Shown piece after piece: positions 1-8,571 of a DNA stretch of 64,000 nucleotides (position 1 is the first letter of the stretch; each line of letters opens with the position of its first letter). The stretch comes from Fusobacterium ulcerans (GTDB lineage: Bacteria; Fusobacteriota; Fusobacteriia; Fusobacteriales; Fusobacteriaceae): contig NZ_CP028105.1 in the NCBI RefSeq assembly GCF_003019675.1, forward strand, positions 2,682,282 to 2,746,281, read 5' to 3'. The translations under genes were made by a program, and so were the position numbers. The notes below the pieces were generated by a model. That model ran no database searches. It saw only the letters and a list, made by a program, of their open reading frames with translations, and was not told where the DNA came from.

Positions 1-59
1 ATTTCAATAAAAGCTTTGTCATCACCATTTTTTGCATCTTTGATTTTTTTGTTGTCCAT
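1..59 (-). CDS. 5' end of a putative sigma-factor-like gene (cut by window edge)
   Basis: Only the first 19 codons are in the window. They begin with ATG at 59-57, preceded by a clear AGGAGG on the minus strand around position 70. The visible peptide contains DAKNGDDKAFIE, which resembles the opening helix of sigma-70/ECF-type sigma factors (a typical form is AKNGDEEAFxxL). Nothing beyond this is visible, so the sigma assignment is an inference from a short stretch. The gene start itself is well supported by the ribosome site. Confidence 0.5.
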   Translation of the reverse strand, partial: MDNKKIKDAKNGDDKAFIE

Positions 60-863
60 TTTCTTTTCCTCCTGAGTTCTAAAATTTCTGTAATGATAGT
101 AAAAAGATTTTTAAAATATGAACATCATTGCATATATAAAAAAAGCATATACTAAAACTTAATTAGTATATGTTTGGCTATACAGTGATTTTAGTTTCTT
201 CCTTTAAAAATTATTTTTAATAAATATAAGAAAATTAATATGAACTGCAAAAACATTTGAATGGCAACATAAAAAGCATTCAAAAAAAGGAACTGAATTA
301 TAAATTTAGAGAATTAAAAAAGCATTAAAAATTCACAAAAATAAATACATAATCCAACAAAAAACAATGATAGTCCAAAAAGACAAAATAAGAAGAATAA
401 AAGAACTTTCATAAAAACTCCCCTGTTTTAATTGATATTTTACTAAGGTTATTCTAAAAAAAATGTTAAAACTCCTTTATTTTTTATATGAAATAAATAT
501 TATTTTTAAAAATATTTAATAAGTTTATAAAAATTGATATCAATTAATCAAAAAATTATAATATTAAATATCAATAAATTTTGCCAGTTCTGAAAGAAAT
601 GTTAATTTTACAATGCTGAAGGGGAGAAAAATTAATCAAGATACATGAATTAATATTAAGGGGAAGAAAATCTTTATAAAAAGGTTTGGTTATAAAATAG
701 AGTTGTATTGAAATTAAAATATGAAGTAAAAGTAATAAGAAAGGGTAAAAATAAAATTTAATATAAAAAGTAAGTTTATGATTAAAGATGGGCGAAGACA
801 ATTAAAAATCTATGGATAAATCAATTATCAGTAGCTTTTTTTATTGCTCCAAAAAATAAAAAA
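60..863. other. AT-rich gene-free stretch
   Basis: About 800 bases between the left-edge gene and the hairpin at 864-900 show no convincing gene. The only longer open frame (571-801, minus strand) is low-complexity, lacks a Shine-Dalgarno sequence and has no recognisable domain. The promoter of the left-edge gene should lie just right of position 80, but no clear -35/-10 pair was identified. Confidence 0.5.
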
Positions 864-900
864 GCCTAGTCATTTCTTGGTCGTACACTAGGCAGACGAC
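858..900 (-). terminator. Terminator hairpin with potential H-type pseudoknot
   Basis: Read on the minus strand, GCCTAGT (893-887) pairs with ACTAGGC (870-864), followed directly by a run of six T, so this looks like an intrinsic terminator. In addition GTCGT (900-896), just 5' of the stem, can pair with ACGAC (884-880) inside the loop, giving the segment order of an H-type pseudoknot. It lies about 270 bases downstream of the SorC regulator gene and could end that transcript or be part of a separate small RNA. Confidence 0.6.
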
Positions 901-1172
901 ATTCTGATAATTTTATATCATATTTTATTTTCTCTGTCAATAGTATTTTTAAATTTTTTTGAAAATTTTTTATAAAGATAATACTTGGGTTTTAACAAGT
1001 CATGAGCTAAACAATTCAGCATATTTATTTGTAATAAAAGACAGGACTTTTAATTTTCAAAATAAATATTTGTAAAGTGTATCTATCAATTATTTTTCTT
1101 AGCTGTTATAAAGTATCTCTTCAATAAATTTAAATATGCAGAAATAATTCTTTATATTTCAAGTAATTGATT

Positions 1173-2108
1173 TTATTGCAGTATTTCCTTGGCAGTATTT
1201 TCATCTATTACCAGATGTGTTATAATACCAGTTTTTAAAGCTCCTATAACGGCATCTTTACTTGTTTTTGAAGAACATAGTCCAATTACATGCTCTATCT
1301 TTCTCAAGTCATCTAAAGGTATTTCAATAGAGAAATCACTCTCTCCAGTGATGAATTTACCATTTATATCATAATAATAAGAGAGTATATTTCCAATAGC
1401 TTTTCCTTTTTGGAGATTGTCTCCAAATCTTGAAGCAGTAGCAAGGTCAGGAACTGATGGATGGTTTCCTATACTAAGGACAGCAACATCCAGTTTTTCC
1501 CATAATCTCTTTATATCCTTGTAATTTTCAATGTTGATAAATAGATTTTTTTCCTGCTCAGTAGCTAGAAAAGCAGGTGCAAAAAGATAATAAGGCTTTA
1601 GGAAAGTCATCTGTGAGAATATTCTTACCAGCTCATTTGAATGAAAATCTTTAGTAGGCATAGAGATATTACCAACTAGAGGGCACACATAACCTTCAAG
1701 CTCCATCTTTTTTTCTGAAACTTCAAGCTTCTGAACCAGATCACCAATATTTTTTCCCCATCCAAGTCCAAATTTTCTATACTTTTTAAGATCATTACTC
1801 ATATATGATATTACATTATTCAATATTACCTGATCAGTAAGATAATCTGTATCAGCTTGAGGAATAACCATTCCCCCTTCAATATTGTATTTTTTCTTGA
1901 TCTCTTCCATAAGAAAATCATTGCTTACAAATGGAGAATTTATCTGAATAGTAACTATACCTGCTTCCTTTGCATCAGCAAGCATCTTACTCACAAGAGG
2001 ACGAGATACCCCTAGTCTCTTGGCTATCTCATTTTGAGTAAGGTCTTCTTCATAATACATTTTGGCTATTTCCACCATTTTCTGAGTTTTTACATTATCA
2101 TCTAACAT
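1173..2108 (-). CDS. SorC-family sugar-responsive transcriptional regulator
   Basis: The protein is 311 residues. Residues about 22-43 form a helix-turn-helix (DLTQNEIAKRLGVSRPLVS) and the remainder is the SorC/DeoR-type sugar-phosphate effector domain. Such proteins bind DNA as oligomers and respond to phosphorylated sugars. The start at 2108 was chosen because GGAGGA lies just upstream; a longer in-frame start would overlap the preceding gene. It follows the peptide-binding lipoprotein gene by 22 bases on the same strand, so the two are probably co-transcribed. The effector is unknown, since no sugar catabolic genes are adjacent. Confidence 0.88.
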   Translation of the reverse strand: MLDDNVKTQKMVEIAKMYYEEDLTQNEIAKRLGVSRPLVSKMLADAKEAGIVTIQINSPFVSNDFLMEEIKKKYNIEGGMVIPQADTDYLTDQVILNNVISYMSNDLKKYRKFGLGWGKNIGDLVQKLEVSEKKMELEGYVCPLVGNISMPTKDFHSNELVRIFSQMTFLKPYYLFAPAFLATEQEKNLFINIENYKDIKRLWEKLDVAVLSIGNHPSVPDLATASRFGDNLQKGKAIGNILSYYYDINGKFITGESDFSIEIPLDDLRKIEHVIGLCSSKTSKDAVIGALKTGIITHLVIDENTAKEILQ

Positions 2109-2130
2109 ATGTTTCCTCCAAATTTGCAGA

Positions 2131-3654
2131 TTAGTCTTCAATATAGACAGTGCTGAAGTCATGAAGAGTAACTGGATGGATATTTAATCCTTTTATATTT
2201 TTCTGAGCTCCAACAGCTAATATTCTGTTATAAAGCATAATGTCAGGAGCATCATCCACTATTAATAATTGAATTTCTTCATAAAGTTTCTTTCTTTCTT
2301 CTGGGTCAGTAGTCATTTTAGCTTTATCTAAAAGCTCGTCAACTTTAGGATTTTCATAGAAATCTCTGTTACCAGCTCCACCTTTTGCAGATGAATGATA
2401 CATTGCATAAAGTCCATAGTCAGCATCTCCTGTTACTACTCCCCATGAACCTAAGAAAAGGTCATGTCTTCCTTTTTCAGTAGCATCCCAGTAAGCACTT
2501 ACCTCTACTACATCTATTCTTAAATCAATGCCAATTTCTTTCAGATAAGCTTGAAGTATTTCAGCAGTCTGTGTATTAGCTTCTCCTCCAAATACAAGGA
2601 TGCTTGTTTTGAATCCATTTTCATATCCAGCTTCTTTCATCAGTTCACGAGCTTTTTCTACATTATACTCATAATTTTTAGTTTTATCAGTAAATCCGAA
2701 TACCCCTGGTGCTATAGGTGAAGTAGCTATTTTACCGCTTCCATTAAGGATAACATCAACGATAGCTTGCTTATCTACAGCATAGTTTATAGCTTTTCTT
2801 ACTCTTACATCATTCAATGGAGTTTTTTGAGTATTCATTCCAACATATGAGTAAGAGATTGAAGGTTTTGTTATAAGTTGTAATTTAGGATTGTTTTTTA
2901 TAGTATTTTCATCTACTGAACTTACAGATATAGAGATATCAATTTCTCCAGTTTCCAGTCCAATAGTTCTGTTTGAAGCTTCTACAATATTTTTGAATAC
3001 TATGTATTTAAGTCCATTCTTTTTATCAAAGTAATCTTCATTCTTTTCAAGAGTAAGGCTGTCACCAGGCACCCATTCTTTAAATTTGTAGCTTCCAGTA
3101 CCAATAGGGTGATCTTTAAAGCTTTGCTCATCTTCAGTTAATAATTTTTTGCTCACAATACCCAGTGCAGGGTGAGAAAGATGTGCAAGTAATGGACCAA
3201 AAGGTGTCTTTGTAACAATATTTACAGTGTAGTCATCTACTACCTCTACTTTTTCAATAGGAGGAAGTACAAAGGCTATTCTAGGTGAGTTTGCCATTCT
3301 TTCAAATGAGAATTTGACATCTTCAGCAGTAAAATCATATCCATTGTGGAATTTTACTCCTTTTCTCAACTTAAACTGCATAGTTCTGTCATCTATCTGC
3401 TCCCATGATTCAGCCAGTCCAGGAAGTATATTCATATCTCCATCTGACTCTACCAGTCTTGAATAGATAAGCTTATTGGCTCTCAATGAGAAACCATCAT
3501 TTCCCTGATGTACATCTAGTGATTTAGGCTCTCCGTCTTGAGCAATTATTAATTTTTCTTTTACAGGTTTTGAAGCAGTTTGTTCTTTGTCATCTGAACA
3601 TGATGTAAACAGTACTGTACAGCTTAGCAGTATCATAAGTAGTTTTTTAAACAT
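2131..3654 (-). CDS. ABC transporter substrate-binding lipoprotein, family 5 (peptide/nickel type)
   Basis: A 507-residue lipoprotein with signal peptide and lipobox LFTSC near residue 20, followed by a family-5 solute-binding domain (DppA/OppA-like). Typical features are FKLRKGVKFHNGYDFTAEDVKFSFER near residues 90-120 (quoted in part: KGVKFHNGYDFTAEDV) and the C-terminal peptide-binding lobe. It should capture oligopeptides or a related ligand for an inner-membrane ABC permease. No permease or ATPase genes are in the window, so it is an orphan binding protein. The ATG at 3654 has AAGGAGAG at good spacing and is preferred over the ATG at 3675. Co-transcribed with the downstream SorC regulator. 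Confidence 0.9.
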   Translation of the reverse strand: MFKKLLMILLSCTVLFTSCSDDKEQTASKPVKEKLIIAQDGEPKSLDVHQGNDGFSLRANKLIYSRLVESDGDMNILPGLAESWEQIDDRTMQFKLRKGVKFHNGYDFTAEDVKFSFERMANSPRIAFVLPPIEKVEVVDDYTVNIVTKTPFGPLLAHLSHPALGIVSKKLLTEDEQSFKDHPIGTGSYKFKEWVPGDSLTLEKNEDYFDKKNGLKYIVFKNIVEASNRTIGLETGEIDISISVSSVDENTIKNNPKLQLITKPSISYSYVGMNTQKTPLNDVRVRKAINYAVDKQAIVDVILNGSGKIATSPIAPGVFGFTDKTKNYEYNVEKARELMKEAGYENGFKTSILVFGGEANTQTAEILQAYLKEIGIDLRIDVVEVSAYWDATEKGRHDLFLGSWGVVTGDADYGLYAMYHSSAKGGAGNRDFYENPKVDELLDKAKMTTDPEERKKLYEEIQLLIVDDAPDIMLYNRILAVGAQKNIKGLNIHPVTLHDFSTVYIED

Positions 3655-3684
3655 AAAGAAATCTCTCCTTTTCATTTTTATTAT

Positions 3685-3713
3685 ATTATAATGGTAAACA
3701 TTGAAAAAAACAA
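3685..3713 (-). promoter_or_regulatory. Predicted sigma-70 promoter for the binding-protein/SorC unit
   Basis: On the minus strand TTGTTT (3713-3708) is separated by 17 bp from TATAAT (3690-3685). The -10 is a perfect match and the site lies about 30 bp before the preferred start codon of the lipoprotein gene. Confidence 0.6.
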
Positions 3714-4016
3714 TTACTAAATATGGTATCTCAATTTTATCTACCTCCTTCCAAAAAAAGAAATTTTATGTATTTAAATTATATACTGGAAAAAATATGG
3801 AATTCATTTTTTTTAAAATAAAAATATAGCTAAAAGAGCTTTTTCAGATAATTTTTTCAACTAATCAAAGAAAAAATAAAAGTATAAAAATATTAAATTC
3901 AAATAAAAATATAATAAAAAATTAAAAAAAATTTCATTTTTAAAATTAATATATTATACTATGGATATAAAAAGAACTTAAGGAATATATAATAAAATAA
4001 TCTGAGAGGAGTTAAG
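3714..4016. promoter_or_regulatory. Divergent intergenic region with autotransporter promoter
   Basis: This AT-rich spacer separates the leftward lipoprotein gene from the rightward protease autotransporter. A TATACT hexamer at 3955-3960 is the best -10 candidate for the autotransporter, about 55 bp before its ATG; the -35 is not distinct. The start codon is preceded by GAGGAG at about 4006. No inverted repeats like those upstream of the second autotransporter were seen. Confidence 0.4.
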
Positions 4017-7000
4017 ATGTCTGAGAAAAATTTTAAATATATGGAGAGAATATTTAAAAGGAAAATAAAAATGATATTGAGAATAATAGGGATATCTTTA
4101 ATAGCAGGGACAATATCCTTATCAATGACAGAAGAAGAGATAAAAAAGAAAGCTGAGGAATTTAGAACAGAGGAATACTACTATATGGGCAGTGGAAAAG
4201 GAAATAGCCCATTAGATACAATAAATGCAGCAGAGGCTTATGCACAGGGATATACAGGAAAAGGAGTTACTTTAGGGATAGTAGATCGATATGTGAATCT
4301 ATCTCATAGAGAATTTTTGAATAAAGATAATTCCTATGTAATAGGGGAAGTGCCTAAAGATATAGATTGGATAGAAAATTTTCATGGTTCTCATGTAGCA
4401 GGAATAATGTCAGCTTCAAAAGATGGATATGGAATGCATGGGGTAGCTTTTAATAGTAATTTTGTTTCAGGAAATGCATTTCCAACAAAGAATAAAACAG
4501 AGGGAGAAAATACAATAGAAGCATATGAATATTTTAATACAAGGGAAGATATAAAAGTAGTTAATAATAGCTGGGGATATGGAGTATATATTGATGAAAT
4601 TCATAATACAGATGGAGAAAACCACAAAGGCAGAGATGGATTTTTAAAAATAATACAAGAAGATGAAGACGCTCAAAATAGTATTGAAATATTAAAAAGC
4701 AGTATGAAAAAATATAATAAACTTTTAATTTTTGCTAATGCAAACTCTGGGCATATAACACCATCTCTAATTCCTTTATTATCATATCTAGATAAAGAAG
4801 TAAAAAATAATATAATAGGGGTAACAGCATTAGATACATTTTCAGGAAAAGATAATCTGGGATTTCTAGCAGTATTTTCAGATTTAAATAAATATAATGA
4901 AGAAAACAGTATATCAGCACCAGGGACAGTTATAAATTCAGCAGATGCTGCTAATTCTCAAGAATATATTCCACTGGATGGAACCTCAATGGCAGCTCCA
5001 ATGGTAACAGGGGTAGGTGGATTGGTACAGGAAGCATTTCCATATATGACAGGAAAACAGATAGGAGATGTACTTCTATCTACAGCAAATAAAACTGTTG
5101 ATGAAGCTCTGGGATTTACAGCAACAATACAGGAAGATGAAGATAAAAAACCTATTTTAAATATGATATATTTTACTAAGAAACCAGATTTTAAAGATAA
5201 ATTAAAAAAGGATATAGAGAAATATTATGACGCAAATGAAGTGATGTTGCGAATATATTATTTAGGGTTTGGGGAAGAGGGAAATAAAGAAAATTTTGTA
5301 AAAACTTATATGGAAGGAAATTGTATTTCTATTTATGAAAATGTACCATATGAAATAGTATACGGACAGGGGCTAGTGAATGCAGGAAATGCAGTGAAGG
5401 GATTGGGAACGCTTAATGCCAGAAGATTAGGAAAGGGAGATATAAGTTCATCAAATAATAGAGTAAAAAGTTATCTAACTGGAAAAGAGCAAGCACTTTA
5501 TTCAATAAATACAATGGGCTTTGATTCAACATGGAGTAATGATATAACTGAAACAAGAGTTGGATATATGACAGCAAAAGAAAATTTAGAGGGAGTAACT
5601 AATATAAATAAATTTTCTGATGAAGAAAAAGGAAAGTTAAATGAATATATAACTAAAAATATAAATTTAACAGATGAAGAAAAAGAATACTTTGATAAAA
5701 TGTTTAAGTTTTATCTTTCTAATGAATATAGATATGACAGTGAGAGTGGAAAAATAGTAACATCTCCTGATAATGATATTCTCTTATCAAATGGAAAAGA
5801 ATATATAGATGAATACAATAAAAGAGTAGAAGAAAGCAGATTGGCAGGACTTTCAGTTGGATTGCTGAAAGAGGGAGCAGGAATACTTTCTCTTGCAGGG
5901 AATAATACATATAAAGGAGCAAGTATAGCAGGAGGAGGAACTCTACAGATAGACGGTTCAGTAGCTGGTGATGCTTACAGTCTTAATGATGAAATGGGTA
6001 CTGGAATTATTGCAGGAAAAGGGACTATTGAGAGAGACTTATACAATTATGGAAAAGTACAGGCTGGAAGCTGGGGAAAAATTGGAACTCTTACAGTAAA
6101 TGGGGAATTTGAATCATCAGGAGCTATTGTAGTAAATGTAGATGGAAAAGAAAATAGCACACTTTCAGTAGGAAGCATAGGAAATATAGCAGGAACAACA
6201 ATAGAAATAAACGGAGTAGCAATACCTGAGTATAGATACAGTAATTTTTTAATGTCTGGAAATAATAATACAGCAGTAGAAAATTTAACAGGAAGACTAT
6301 CTTTATTCTTAGGATATGATGTAGAAAAATCCTTAACAAGAAGTATGACTACTAATTATGATTTAGCAGTAAACAAGACAGCAGGATTAGATTCTTTATC
6401 TGGAATGAACAGCAGTCAGAGAATATCATCAAGACTACTGGAAAATATGTATTCAGCTCTTTCTGGAAAATCTGAACAGAGGGAATTAGATATTTTGTAT
6501 AATATTGAAGATGAAGGAACAGCCTTGAGAGCTTTTCAAGAAACATATGGGGGACTGCAAGCAGACATGGTGCATAATCTTCCTTTGAATACAAGAATAA
6601 ATAGCTCAATATATTCAAGATTATCTGACAGTGATATGATACTTGATAAAGCAGAAAATTCAGTAGTATCTCTGGATAAAAATATGTGGGTAAAAGTGTT
6701 GAACGGCTGGAAAGATATAGACAGCAGCAGAGGAATGAGTGCTATTGATATTGATATGAAAGGCTTTATACTTGGAAATGATTTTCAACTTAACAGTAAT
6801 TACAAAGGTGGATATTATCTAGCTTACGGAGAGAATGACATCAAGTCAGGAAATGATAAAGGTGAGATAAAAGACTTTAGAACAGGGCTATATGGAAATT
6901 ACGAAAAGAATAAACTTAGTGTAAACAGTTATCTAGGTCTGGGATTCCAAAGAAACGAAAGTGAAAGAACTCTATCTGTACTAGATAGGAAAGCAAAAGG

Positions 7001-7472
7001 GAAATATGACAGCTGGACATTTGAAGCTGGTGCAAAATTAAGATATGCTTTAGATAATAATCTGTATCCATATGGAGAAGTAAATATCATCAGATATGAA
7101 AATGAAGATTTCAAAGAAAAGGGAGCAGGAATATATTCTCAAAGATTTGAAAAGTCTAAAAATATCTATACAACAGCAGGTCTAGGAATAGAAAAAATAA
7201 AGGACTTCAAAACAGGAAGAGGAACAATAGCACTTGGGTATGAAAGAATACTTACAGGAAATGACCCAGATATGCGAGTATCTTTTGCAGGAAATGAAAG
7301 TAATAAATTTAAAGTAAAAGGACATGAAGAAGATAGAGATTATTTAGTTGTAAAGATAAAAGGAGAAAAGATCTTTGAAAATGGAGCGAGCATCTATGGA
7401 GAACTGGAAGGAAGAGTGTCAGAAAATACTAGAGACATCAGAACAAGTTTAGGAACAGGATATAGATTCTAA
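4017..7472 (+). CDS. Autotransporter serine protease, subtilisin (S8) passenger
   Basis: A 1151-residue type Va secreted protease. After a basic N-terminus and hydrophobic signal (about 20-36), an S8 subtilisin domain carries the triad: D90 in GIVD, H123 in FHGSHVAG and S324 in DGTSMAAPM. Asn residues near 241-243 may supply the oxyanion hole. A beta-helical linker region follows (glycine-rich segment near 640-700, with GGGTLQIDGSVAG). The last ~280 residues form the autotransporter beta-barrel, ending in the aromatic GTGYRF. It resembles the fusolisin-type surface proteases known in fusobacteria, which cleave host proteins; that specific role is inferred. It is a single-gene unit, divergent from the lipoprotein gene. 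Confidence 0.92.
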   Translation: MSEKNFKYMERIFKRKIKMILRIIGISLIAGTISLSMTEEEIKKKAEEFRTEEYYYMGSGKGNSPLDTINAAEAYAQGYTGKGVTLGIVDRYVNLSHREFLNKDNSYVIGEVPKDIDWIENFHGSHVAGIMSASKDGYGMHGVAFNSNFVSGNAFPTKNKTEGENTIEAYEYFNTREDIKVVNNSWGYGVYIDEIHNTDGENHKGRDGFLKIIQEDEDAQNSIEILKSSMKKYNKLLIFANANSGHITPSLIPLLSYLDKEVKNNIIGVTALDTFSGKDNLGFLAVFSDLNKYNEENSISAPGTVINSADAANSQEYIPLDGTSMAAPMVTGVGGLVQEAFPYMTGKQIGDVLLSTANKTVDEALGFTATIQEDEDKKPILNMIYFTKKPDFKDKLKKDIEKYYDANEVMLRIYYLGFGEEGNKENFVKTYMEGNCISIYENVPYEIVYGQGLVNAGNAVKGLGTLNARRLGKGDISSSNNRVKSYLTGKEQALYSINTMGFDSTWSNDITETRVGYMTAKENLEGVTNINKFSDEEKGKLNEYITKNINLTDEEKEYFDKMFKFYLSNEYRYDSESGKIVTSPDNDILLSNGKEYIDEYNKRVEESRLAGLSVGLLKEGAGILSLAGNNTYKGASIAGGGTLQIDGSVAGDAYSLNDEMGTGIIAGKGTIERDLYNYGKVQAGSWGKIGTLTVNGEFESSGAIVVNVDGKENSTLSVGSIGNIAGTTIEINGVAIPEYRYSNFLMSGNNNTAVENLTGRLSLFLGYDVEKSLTRSMTTNYDLAVNKTAGLDSLSGMNSSQRISSRLLENMYSALSGKSEQRELDILYNIEDEGTALRAFQETYGGLQADMVHNLPLNTRINSSIYSRLSDSDMILDKAENSVVSLDKNMWVKVLNGWKDIDSSRGMSAIDIDMKGFILGNDFQLNSNYKGGYYLAYGENDIKSGNDKGEIKDFRTGLYGNYEKNKLSVNSYLGLGFQRNESERTLSVLDRKAKGKYDSWTFEAGAKLRYALDNNLYPYGEVNIIRYENEDFKEKGAGIYSQRFEKSKNIYTTAGLGIEKIKDFKTGRGTIALGYERILTGNDPDMRVSFAGNESNKFKVKGHEEDRDYLVVKIKGEKIFENGASIYGELEGRVSENTRDIRTSLGTGYRF

Positions 7473-7663
7473 AGAAGTTCACAAAGTATTTTCATAAATG
7501 AGATTTATAGAAATTTCCATATTTATGAGCTGTTTAGGTAAGAATGTCATTGATTTTATTTCAAAGGGAACAATGGCATTTTTTCACTTTGTATTTACAA
7601 TGAGTTGAGCTTGTGATAAAATGTATTATATTATTATTTTGAAAAGTATGGGAGTGTAGATTT

Positions 7664-8383
7664 ATGAAAAAGATGAAGAGTTTTCTCGGATTACTGCTGC
7701 TTGTTTTTATTTTTGCATCATGTGAAAGCGGAAAGAATACAGCAAAAGACAATTCTAATATAGAAAAACTTGAGTATAAAGAAAGTATGGAGAAGTATAA
7801 CTATGATATAGTAATACCGCAGATAAAAGGTGTTGAAAACGAAGATATTTCCTACCTTAATCTTTCTCTTCAAGAAAGTGCAAGAATACTTATAGAAAAT
7901 ATTATGGGATCAGCAGATGCTGGAACAAAAGAAGCTCCAGTGGAAGCTAAAATGAGTTATGAGATAAAAGAAAATAATTTCAATATTCTTTCAATAGTTG
8001 TAACAACATACACATATCAAGGGGGAGCCCATGGTATTACAAGTATAGAGTCATACAATATAAACAAAAAGGATTATTCTCTTCTTAATTACGATATGAT
8101 ATTTGATGAAAATGCAGAAGATTATTTCAATATGAGAATGAATGATATAATAACTGCAAGCAGAGAAAATAATGGAAGCAGAAAGGCTTTAAATACTGAT
8201 GGAAAAGAGGTATTGTTCTTTGATAATGCTGAATCAAATGTAAAAAATACAGTTATGTATTTTGATGGAGATAATGTAGTATTTCTTTATCCACACTATG
8301 AGATAGCTCCATATTCAAGTGGTATGCCTATATTCAAATTTGATAAAAAAGATATTAAAAAATATGTAAAAATAAAGTTCTAG
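7664..8383 (+). CDS. DUF4163/DUF3298 (RsiV/PdaC-like) lipoprotein
   Basis: A 239-residue lipoprotein: MKKMKSFLGLLLL signal and lipobox IFASC place it at the membrane. Residues about 70-135 fit the DUF4163/PdaC-type domain (TTYTYQGGAHG motif), and the C-terminal part fits DUF3298 (NVVFLYPHYEIAPYSSGMP). These domains occur in RsiV, a lysozyme-binding anti-sigma factor, and in periplasmic proteins of unknown role. There is no sigma factor beside it and no cytoplasmic anti-sigma domain, so a regulatory role is not indicated. GGAG precedes the ATG, and a strong terminator follows at 8430-8459. Confidence 0.8.
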   Translation: MKKMKSFLGLLLLVFIFASCESGKNTAKDNSNIEKLEYKESMEKYNYDIVIPQIKGVENEDISYLNLSLQESARILIENIMGSADAGTKEAPVEAKMSYEIKENNFNILSIVVTTYTYQGGAHGITSIESYNINKKDYSLLNYDMIFDENAEDYFNMRMNDIITASRENNGSRKALNTDGKEVLFFDNAESNVKNTVMYFDGDNVVFLYPHYEIAPYSSGMPIFKFDKKDIKKYVKIKF

Positions 8384-8429
8384 AAACAGCAGATTGCACT
8401 CTGCTGTTTACTGGATGGAGATTAAAAGC

Positions 8430-8459
8430 AGCTGTCTTGATTTAAAGGCAGCTTTTTTT
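8430..8459 (+). terminator. Intrinsic terminator after DUF3298 lipoprotein
   Basis: A 9-bp stem (AGCTGTCTT/AAGGCAGCT with one G-U pair) and a 6-base loop are followed by seven T. A second, shorter hairpin (ACAGCAG/CTGCTGT) lies just upstream at about 8388-8409. Confidence 0.85.
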
Positions 8460-8571
8460 CTTAAAGCATATTGAAAAATCAAAGCTAATTCTAGGCTTTT
8501 TTCAGTATAAAAAGGATAATATAGTTTTTTTCTAATACCTATAATAGGTATAAAGACTAGGAGGAGAAAAT

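Noticed and set aside
571-801. A 76-codon open frame on the minus strand in the left gene-free stretch
   Set aside because: Low-complexity Phe/Leu/Ile/Tyr-rich product, no ribosome site and no domain; expected by chance in very AT-rich DNA.
7496-7535. CATAAAT/ATTTATG inverted repeat after the protease autotransporter as a terminator
   Set aside because: The stem is short and AT-only with no T-run; too weak to call.
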